Source: Parietaria judaica
Lineage: Eukaryota; Streptophyta; Magnoliopsida; Rosales; Urticaceae
Assembly: GCA_954871525.1 (NCBI GenBank)
Contig: OX940860.1
Coordinates: forward strand, 20,244,001-20,308,000
Length of the DNA stretch: 64,000 nt
Reading direction: 5' to 3'
Both the position numbers and the translations under genes were made by a program. This document shows, piece after piece, positions 56,542 to 64,000 of the stretch. Numbering within the stretch: the first letter of the stretch is position 1; every line of letters starts with the position of its first letter. Below the pieces are notes generated by a model. It saw only the letters and a list, made by a program, of their open reading frames with translations. It was not told the DNA's origin and did not search any database.

Positions 56542-57948
56542 ATGGGGCTTCTCTTCTTCTTCTTCGCCCTCTCCCTCATCTACTTCCTCTTCACTCTCTG
56601 GAAGAAGTTCGATGCCAGTCGCGACCGCGAATGCTACATTCTCGACTACCAGCTCTACAAGCCCTCCGACGACCGCCGCCTTGACACCGAATTCTGCGGC
56701 GAGGTCATCAAGCGCACCAAGAATCTCGGCCTCATGGAGTACAAGTTCCTCCTCAAGGCCATCGTCAGCGCCGGCCTGGGCGAGCAGACATACGCCCCGC
56801 GCATCATGTTCGCCGGCCGGGAAGATTCCCCGACCATCGCGGACGGTGTCGAGGAGATGGAAGAGTTCTACATAGACTGCATCGGGAAGCTCCTTCGCCG
56901 CACCGGCCTCTCGCCGTCCCAGATCGACGTCCTCGTCGTCAACGTCTCCATGCTCTCTATCGTCCCGTCGCTCTCCGCCCGCGTCATCAACCATTATAAG
57001 ATGAGGGAGGATGTCAAGGTTTACAACCTCACCGGAATGGGCTGCTCGGCGAGCCTGATCTCTGTCGACATTGTCCGGCATGTTTTTAAGAGCGTGAAGA
57101 ACGCAATCGCCCTTGTCGTCACATCCGAGTCGCTCAGCCCGAACTGGTATTCCGGGAAGGACAGGTCCATGATCTTGTCCAACTGCCTCTTCCGCTCGGG
57201 CGGCTGCACGATGCTGCTCACCAACAAGCGGGAGCTTCGCAGCCGCTCCATGCTCCGGCTCAAGTGCCTCGTCCGAACCCACCATGGCGCACGCGACGAG
57301 TCGTACAGATGCTGCATCCAGTGCGAGGACGATGAGGGGAGACTAGGGTTTCACCTGGCGAAGAATCTCCCGAAGGCGGCAACGAGGGCGTTCGTCGACA
57401 ACCTCCGCGAGATCGCGCCCAAGATCCTTCCTTTGACAGAGCTGCTTAGGTTCATGGGAGTCTGGATCCACTGGAAGATCTCAAACAAACTTAGTCCAAA
57501 CCCTAACGCCTCATCCGGGAAAGCCAAGAAGCCACCGGTCATCAACTTCAAGACCGGGGTCGACCACTTCTGCATTCACACCGGAGGGAAGGCGGTGATC
57601 GACGGGATAGGGCTGAACCTCGACTTGTCGGAGAACGACCTCGAGCCGGCGAGGATGACGCTGCACCGCTACGGCAACACGTCAGCGAGCAGCTTGTGGT
57701 ACGTGCTGGGGTACATGGAGGCGAAGAGGAGGCTGAAGAAAGGTGACACAGTGTTCATGATCAGCTTCGGAGCCGGGTTCAAGTGCAACAGCTGCCTGTG
57801 GGAAGTGGTCCGGGATCTCGACGCCAACGGTAACGTATGGAACGACGACATCTCGGACTATCCGCCGCCGACGCTCGCCAACCCCTTCATGGAGAAGTAC
57901 GGATGGATTCAAGACGAGGACATAAGCACCTTCAAGATGCCCTTATGA
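56542..57948 (+). CDS. KCS: 3-ketoacyl-CoA synthase (KCS12/KCS19-like)
   Basis: A single exon of 468 residues. KCS is the condensing enzyme of the endoplasmic-reticulum fatty acid elongase; it joins malonyl-CoA to a long-chain acyl-CoA, supplying very-long-chain acids for cuticular wax, suberin and sphingolipids. The N-terminus is one hydrophobic segment (MGLLFFFFALSLIYFLFTLW), shorter than in most KCS. The catalytic triad is present: Cys168 in LTGMGCSAS, His346 in HFCIHTGGKAV and Asn379 in RYGNTSASS, with His-Asn spacing of 33 as in FAE1. Phrases such as MILSNCLFRSGGCTMLLTNK and the short length point to the KCS12/KCS19 group. The frame is open upstream to 56425, but that stretch (Ser/His-rich) looks like 5' leader, and 56542 matches the family start. 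Chain-length preference cannot be read from sequence. Confidence 0.96.
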   Translation: MGLLFFFFALSLIYFLFTLWKKFDASRDRECYILDYQLYKPSDDRRLDTEFCGEVIKRTKNLGLMEYKFLLKAIVSAGLGEQTYAPRIMFAGREDSPTIADGVEEMEEFYIDCIGKLLRRTGLSPSQIDVLVVNVSMLSIVPSLSARVINHYKMREDVKVYNLTGMGCSASLISVDIVRHVFKSVKNAIALVVTSESLSPNWYSGKDRSMILSNCLFRSGGCTMLLTNKRELRSRSMLRLKCLVRTHHGARDESYRCCIQCEDDEGRLGFHLAKNLPKAATRAFVDNLREIAPKILPLTELLRFMGVWIHWKISNKLSPNPNASSGKAKKPPVINFKTGVDHFCIHTGGKAVIDGIGLNLDLSENDLEPARMTLHRYGNTSASSLWYVLGYMEAKRRLKKGDTVFMISFGAGFKCNSCLWEVVRDLDANGNVWNDDISDYPPPTLANPFMEKYGWIQDEDISTFKMPL

Positions 57949-58590
57949 TTTAAAAGTAAAAAACACAGGTGAAAATATTGATTCCTTCAACGTTTTTACT
58001 GGCCCTTCCCTTTGCTGTTTCTATTATTTTTTTCCGAAAGAACCTCGAGTGAAAAATTATAGGGTTAAAACTCATCTCGAACTTCACCCTCGAAACAGAA
58101 AAGTGAAAGAAAGTGAATTAATTAGCTTCCTCTAAAGATTTGTTTTGTAAAAGTGAAAACCTTTCGGCTTTCACATATTTCTTTATGTACACTAAATTTA
58201 TATAAGGCTATATATTATTGTTGAAACCCTCGGTGGAATATTTCATAAATCAATAGGGTGTTTGTTGTCTTTTCTTCATAGGTTCCATATATGACAAATG
58301 TTTTTTTTTTTGTTATATGATTGAAAGAATTTGTATTTGCTATATAGTTTAATGAATGGAAACAGAAGCAGGCTTAGCTCATAATTCCCTGTACATATTC
58401 ATCTGCCATATTTTCACTTAGAGTTAGATGTGGCGAATCAAACACATCAATTAGGGTTTCACAGGCTAAAAGTGGTCCCATGCATATAATAAGGCTGTAT
58501 TTTTTTCTTATATATATATATGAGTAGATATATGGGAATAAATTGCACAGCCAAAGTCCAGCGAGAGAAGTGAATATGTGTCGATTCATG
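57949..58590. other. KCS 3' flank, no gene
   Basis: It should include the KCS 3' UTR (a TTCATAAATCAATAGG phrase near 58240 is a possible polyadenylation region). Nothing else is recognised. Confidence 0.5.
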
Positions 58591-58598
58591 GTGTGAAG

Positions 58599-58921
58599 TA
58601 GAGCTGCACATGTGTTGGTCACGGTTGGTCGCGACTAAATCGCCAAAAGTCGCCAAAATGGGAGTCGCGACGCATCGCGAGGGAGGAGATCGCGACTGGT
58701 CGCGGTGGTTCGCGATTTCAATCCGTCACAAGAATTGATGACGTGGCGAGATCTTGGCGGTCGGATGGAGTGCGCGGATCAGTCTACCCACGCATCGCGA
58801 TTGGAGCAGCAAATCGCGACGAATCGCGACTTTTGCCGCAAAAATCGCAATGCATCGCGAACTCTGATAACCCATCGCGACGCACCGAATCGCCAGTGGC
58901 GATTATATACGTGCACCTCTA
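58599..58921. mobile_element. TCGCGA-rich hAT MITE, copy 2
   Basis: The left end is TAGAGCTGCAC and the right end, reverse-complemented, TAGAGGTGCAC, with a perfect 8-bp duplication GTGTGAAG (58591-58598 and 58922-58929). The interior is dense in (G/A)TCGCGA and ATCGC phrases on both strands. No GA microsatellite is present in this copy. Confidence 0.9.
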
Positions 58922-58929
58922 GTGTGAAG

Positions 58930-59861
58930 ATAAGTGTTTTAAAACAAGCTTGAGTTATTATTGTCGTTGTTATTCAATGCGTTGTGTTTGGTGCCGAAAT
59001 ATTAAGAGCACTAAATGCAACAAGTTTAATGGTCCAACTTGGAGACAGGTATGTCTTTCTTTTCAGGAATACGCTTAAAACGCCCTTGAACTTTACTAGC
59101 TGGCGCATTTCGCCTCTAGAGCTTTGATTTTTGACATAAATGCCTCTTCTGTGTTGAAAACTATTTTTGACATAAGTAACTTATTGAAAAGTATTTTTCA
59201 TCTTAAATATTTTAATTTAATTTTTAAAGAACTTTTCGAAAACTACACTTATTGATTGTTTCACAATAGTCGTATAATGCAAACTATCTTTAAATTAGTC
59301 ACATTTTTTATATATGTTAATATTTTGAGTCTTTTTTTAACGAATAGGGAGCAAATTGATTATTTTCAAGGAAAAGGGGATAATAGTATAAAAGAATAGA
59401 GTTGGCGATATGCAAAATTTATGAGGTATTATTTGACAAAACTGTCTTCAAGTTACGTGTGACTTTGAGCGGTACATGTCTAATTTGAAAATATTTTAAT
59501 TAATTCAAATATGTTTTTCTTATTCTACAGAATTCTCGTGTATTTCTTTTGATAACTATGTATGCTTGATGATTGCTTAGGAGTAGTCACGTAATCTAAT
59601 ATATTTATCTGATTTGATTATTAACTAACAAAAGTATTTTCAAATTGGTCACGTGTTTCATATACGTTCCTATTTTTTAGTCTCTTTTTTTTTTCTTTTT
59701 TTTTTAACCAAAGGGAGTAAAGAATCATTTTCAAGGAATAAGGGATAATCACATTACTATCGAAAAAAATCAAGTTCATGACATGAAAATAACTTTTAGG
59801 AGGTATTATTGCCAATTAATCATTTTTTAATATGTTACGGTGCTTCCTTATTTTCTTAGTA
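58930..59861. other. AT-rich DNA with an old duplicated segment
   Basis: Two diverged copies of a segment of about 150-170 bp lie in direct order near 59280-59440 and 59645-59815 (shared TTTTCAAGGAA.A.GGGATAAT and GAGGTATTATT). No gene is supported. Confidence 0.5.
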
Positions 59862-59869
59862 ATTCCATT

Positions 59870-60132
59870 TAGAGCTGGGGGCGGCGACGTCGCGACCCGT
59901 CGCGACTTAATCGCCGGAAATCGCGAATCCTGCCGTCGCGACGCATCGCGATGTTTCCGGTCGCGATCGGTCGCGATGAGGTCGAGAGAGAGAGAGTGTG
60001 AGACGGAGAGACAGAGAGAGGGAGGGAGAGCGAGAGAGAGAGGACGTCGCGAATCATCGCGACTCGTCGCGATCGCCAAAAATACATCGCGATCGTCGCG
60101 ACGTGGTCCAACTCGTCGCCACCCCAGCTCTA
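59870..60132. mobile_element. TCGCGA-rich hAT MITE, copy 3
   Basis: Ends are TAGAGCTGGGGGCGGCGAC on the left and TAGAGCTGGGGTGGCGAC (reverse complement) on the right, with a perfect 8-bp duplication ATTCCATT (59862-59869 and 60133-60140). It is the best-preserved copy, with inverted repeats of at least 18 bp, GTCGCGA repeats throughout and an imperfect GA tract (about 59983-60043). Confidence 0.93.
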
Positions 60133-60140
60133 ATTCCATT

Positions 60141-60859
60141 TTGAGTCGGTATTGAGGTCATAAATAGAATCCCATGATTAATGGTTCGATCACAAATTCA
60201 TGATTCACAAAGCCAAAAAGCACCTAAATAAACACTACTCACGTGTGAACTTGATCACGGATTGATGATGGACTATCTAACTACCCTTTTCTTTTCTCTT
60301 TCCTCATGCATTTATTTATTATCAATTAGAAAATTGTATGAAATACCCATTTTATATTAAACTTTTTAAAAAAAACTACCCAATAGATATTTTTATTCCA
60401 AATATTCACAATTCAAATGATATTTGCAGAAAATGCCTATTGTGCATTTATTTATTTTGCGAAAATCGCTAACTTAAATTAATAGCAAGTGAAATTGATC
60501 ATTTCATTTAATATGTAGAAACTAGAAAGAATTGCTATACAATGAGTATATACAATAAGGCATATTCTGCAGAAGACCTATTCATTAGACAATGTAATAA
60601 TTACGCACGCAAATATATATATATATATATATGGCATGACAAATTAATACGACCGTTTTATGTATAGTTGCTGATATAAATACGACCGCTTGAACTATAT
60701 AGTATATATATTATTATTATTATTATGTATTGTAACATGTACATCACATGACAGAGAAATGCGTGAATATATATATGAATGTCTGTCTTGCACTGAGAGA
60801 CTTTGGACACGGAAATCCATATCAAACGACAACAAGAAATTAATATCGAAGTTCAAACT

Positions 60860-60909
<50 letters not shown>

Positions 60910-63840
60910 CCTATTTAGATACCAATATAGCTAGCTGTATGTGCGAGTTAATTTGTAGCAGCATTTTGCGAAGGATGAACATTTATGAGCACGCCCATGT
61001 GGCTCGGCCCTGTGCTGCACTTCGACCAAAGGTTGTTAATTTCTGCTCGTAAATACTCACGAGAGAGAGCGTTATTACAACGTCGAATTGAGCCTGTAAA
61101 GTCATGCCCAGTTTGCAATGGACCTATCGTGTGACTTCGAGTCCTCTGGCTATTTTGCATATCCACACTTACACTTTGGCGTATTATCGAGGAATGGATA
61201 AGGTTCAAATGTCCGGAAACCGTAAACCGACCACAAGTTTAATTTAAAGTATACTGCTGGGTGCAACGGGTATATCGATAAATTTTTTGTGAGATTTTTA
61301 AAAATCGATACCGATGAGTATATCAACGAAATTTTCATAAAAAAATATAAAAAGTGTTTTGAGAGATTATGTGGGGTATTAATGATATGGAATTTTTTTA
61401 AAAAGATACAGAATTTTGTAAGTAAAAAATCAAATTTGAGAGTTAAAAGACATTTAAGGCCAAATAAGATTACCGCTAAGAAAAAGTTTATTGTAGGTAA
61501 TTGTAGTCATGCCGGAGTTTTTATAACTTTGATCGAGGTCTTTTACTTTGCAATTTTGTCTTTATCGTTTGTTTCACATTGTAAAATGATAATATCTTTC
61601 TCGAATTTGTGTTTTAATTCTTATGTAATTTATGAGTAGTTTTCACTTTTTTTATCCCTGTGTTGAGTAAAAAAAAAAAAACCCCGAATAGGGTGTACAT
61701 CTTTTTAAAAATAATCCGATAATGAAAACTTCGTTGTAAAGGCCCTAATGTAATATAAATGTGAACTTTACCTGCCCAGCATTGTGAGGCTAAAACCTTG
61801 CTGGATGGTAAGTAAATCGTTGAATTTTTATCCGTTTACCGTAGGTTTTTTTTTTTAATCAAGTCATTACACCCGAACTTATTATTATGTATCAATTTAC
61901 CCTATTATAGCTTTTTCGCCTCACAATGTAATGAAAAATCATTACTGTTTTCAAAAAAGTTAGCATTTGACACATATATATTATAAGCTGAAGTAGAAAA
62001 TTAATATAAAATATCTAATAAGAAAATTGATACAAAATTATGAACTTATAGACAAACTCAAAAAAGAAAAAAAAGTTTAACAAGCAAATTAACAGAAAGT
62101 CATAAATTCAAGAAGTATTAGTGATATTTACCGGTCTATATAGAAGTACTTATTTTATTTATTTTTTCATCTTTTTACTGTATTCAAATGCGCCATTACA
62201 GAACCACCAACAATGCAGCTAATGTGCAGTCAAAGTTGAGAGCTTCGTTTGGTGATGATAAACAAAAATAAAGGGACCCACTAATCTCATTACCACATCT
62301 GCCTTGTTCATGTAGAGCTTGTTTTAGTTGTCAAAATGATAAATGTTATATTATGAGATGGTGATGATAAAAATAAATAAATTATAAGAAACCTGATTTA
62401 TTAACACTGAATAAGCTATATGCCTTTAATGGGTTATTACATCATAATCACGATCCTAACTTCACGGATTAGCTGATGAATAGCGGGTGAACCAAGAAGT
62501 GTAAACTTTAGTTTCTTAAAATTCGATTTGGTTTGTGTCGATCAGATTTTAATGGTTAACCTATAATCAATTACTCAATGAGTATTTCGTAAAATAATAG
62601 TATTTATATATTAATTAATTATTTATAAATGAAAATAATTGAAGTAAGAAAATGATTTTCTTTCTAACAAAGGATTTTTTTTTAAGTTAAAAAATTAAAT
62701 TTTTAGTTTGAAAAAAAAAATCCTACACAGAATTTGTGCCGACTGCCGCAGGATAATTCGGGCAACTAGCGGTTGCCTATTGCCTGCCATCGGTCGAACC
62801 GTGGTCACGATATATATCAACACCTTACTATAGTAGGATCATCACCGGTAACTAGTTAAAATCAATTACAAGGTTTTTCTTCAATTGCATTCAAAATAAA
62901 AGGTGACTCTCACAACAACGTACTGTAAGATATAACACTAATAACTTTTGAATTGGAAATTTTTATAAAAGAATAATAGAGGTACGTACACTAATTATTG
63001 GTCGGCGCAGCACATAGAATTGAAGCGAAGCACTGTTGGCTGTGTTCGAAAAATGAATTCAACGATCTAATAATTGAGGACATGAAAGGATCCGTATTGG
63101 ATATTGAATGATAGCCATTTATGTTCACATGCATGAGCAGTTTAGCTCGAAAAAACTATGGTATTTTTCCCTGTTTCTGTTGCAATATTGAGGGCAAAAA
63201 AGGCTGGCATTATTGTTTACCTAATATTGTAAAGCAAACAGAAACATATTTTGGGCAATAAGAAAATGAGCTTAAGGATCAAGGTGTCAGTCGAGGCGTG
63301 GCTCATGGAACGCTTTCAGAAACTGCAAAGTTTGCGGTCATATCCAGAGAGGGGGTTCTCCGTGAGCATCGCCTCCTTCTCAGGTATTTCTGTATAAAAA
63401 AAAAATATATACATATATATATACATATTTCACAGCTTATGAGGCTCTCACGGAGGCCGTCACGGTCACAAATGTGGTGGCATGGCCGGCTTACATGGAA
63501 ATAATAACGTGGGTAAAGAGTCTTACATGGAACCAATAATGAAGTGTTTCATATATAATGTTTGAAAAGATGCATTAATGGTTAGCTCAAACAAGGTCAA
63601 CATGAGAATGTGTCACTTGTGAAGAGTGAGGTTCCTAAGAACAAGGTTCAAGAAATCATTACTGATAGAAAACGGAGGGTTTGAATTACCTAAGCCGCTG
63701 ATAAATTTTTCATAAGTAGTAGGTTTACAGACAAGTTATTTATAACCAGCTACCAGTAATAGAAAAATACAAGGACATTCAATATTTTTATGGAAGACAC
63801 TTTACACGTATTGTTATGCGTATTTTTTGGAGCCTAGAAA
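60141..63840. other. AT-rich intergenic DNA, no gene
   Basis: It contains AT runs (about 60613-60632 and 60862-60906). ORFs at 60690-61052, 61289-61639 and 63298-63504 have no recognisable domain and strong AT or repeat bias. Nothing else is supported. Confidence 0.55.
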
Positions 63841-63844
63841 AATT

Positions 63845-63992
63845 AAAGTCAACTAAAAAACGCACCCAAGAGGCCCAAAACAAATAAAGCCCAATAAATC
63901 AACTTTGACCCGCTTTAGAAAAGTCAACCAAACCTGTCTAAAAAGTCAATTTGGCTCGACCAAAAAGTCAATGGCCAGACCCAGAAGGTCAA
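63845..63992. promoter_or_regulatory. cluster of GTCAA/TTGAC cores at the right edge
   Basis: Six GTCAA or TTGAC cores (near 63848, 63906, 63923, 63945, 63967 and 63988) lie within 150 bp, mostly in AAAAGTCAA context, with AGGCCCA and AGCCCA phrases beside them. TTGAC(C/T) is the W-box bound by WRKY factors and GGCCCA-type motifs occur in plant promoters. A gene could start beyond the window edge; equally this may be a simple repeat. Confidence 0.3.
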
Positions 63993-64000
63993 CCAAAAAA

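Noticed and set aside
56464..57285. 273-codon ORF on the minus strand across the KCS gene
   Set aside because: Antisense shadow of the KCS coding sequence with no recognisable domain.
1..64000. CRISPR arrays, prokaryotic operons, ribosome-binding sites or rRNA
   Set aside because: The sequence is plant nuclear DNA; tandem repeats seen are microsatellites, minisatellites or transposon motifs without CRISPR-like spacing, and no rRNA sequence is present.

Overview
The window is nuclear DNA of a flowering plant, probably a eudicot; the species cannot be named from the sequence. The evidence is plant-specific gene families (an EXO70H-type exocyst subunit and a 3-ketoacyl-CoA synthase), plant transposon families (CACTA, Mutator-like, hAT, Helitron, Copia with an initiator tRNA-Met primer site, LINE, tRNA-derived SINE) and CCCTAAA repeats. 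Intergenic DNA is very AT-rich, while the two clear host genes are GC-rich and intronless.

Only two genes are confidently functional host genes: EXO70H-like (12739-14664, +) and a KCS12/KCS19-like condensing enzyme of very-long-chain fatty acid synthesis (56542-57948, +). A third candidate is a small RING-H2 protein (4236-5111, -) with a broken, partly duplicated copy of its own upstream region beside it. Two short GC-rich ORFs near 2.6-3.2 kb are doubtful. These genes share no evident pathway; both clear genes relate to cell surface and secretion, but nothing shows co-regulation.

Most of the rest is mobile DNA whose ends can be placed to the base from target-site duplications (TSDs). Left part (0.9-8.5 kb): hAT elements, a MULE-type MITE, a SINE with a nested inverted-repeat insert, and a truncated MULE-MITE. 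10.9-12.0 kb and 16.4-17.0 kb: two 5'-truncated LINEs. 17.4-19.0 kb: a MULE with tandemly doubled ends. 19.1-23.1 kb: a non-autonomous Helitron with amplified internal modules. 25.5-32.9 kb: a decayed MULE with its transposase, split by a Copia element. 33.2-33.7 and 41.6-42.8 kb: further MULE-type MITEs. 43.65-53.71 kb: a 10-kb CACTA element with three genes and dense clusters of two palindromic motifs. Three copies of a TCGCGA-rich hAT MITE lie at 25.2, 58.6 and 59.9 kb.

The most interesting part is the CACTA element. It carries (i) an apparently intact two-exon gene for a 'putative plant transposon protein' (Transposase_32-like), (ii) a truncated, mutated TNPD/Tnp2-like transposase, and (iii) a seven-exon gene fusing a TNPA-like Transposase_24 domain and coiled coil to a Ulp1/C48 SUMO-protease-like domain, with two in-frame stops. 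Clusters of GCCGCGGC and of inverted CGACACT half-sites, which resemble the maize Spm TNPA-binding motif, lie at both ends and also ahead of each gene. Many in-frame stops in the transposon genes look like C-to-T or G-to-A changes, as expected from decay of methylated, silenced DNA.
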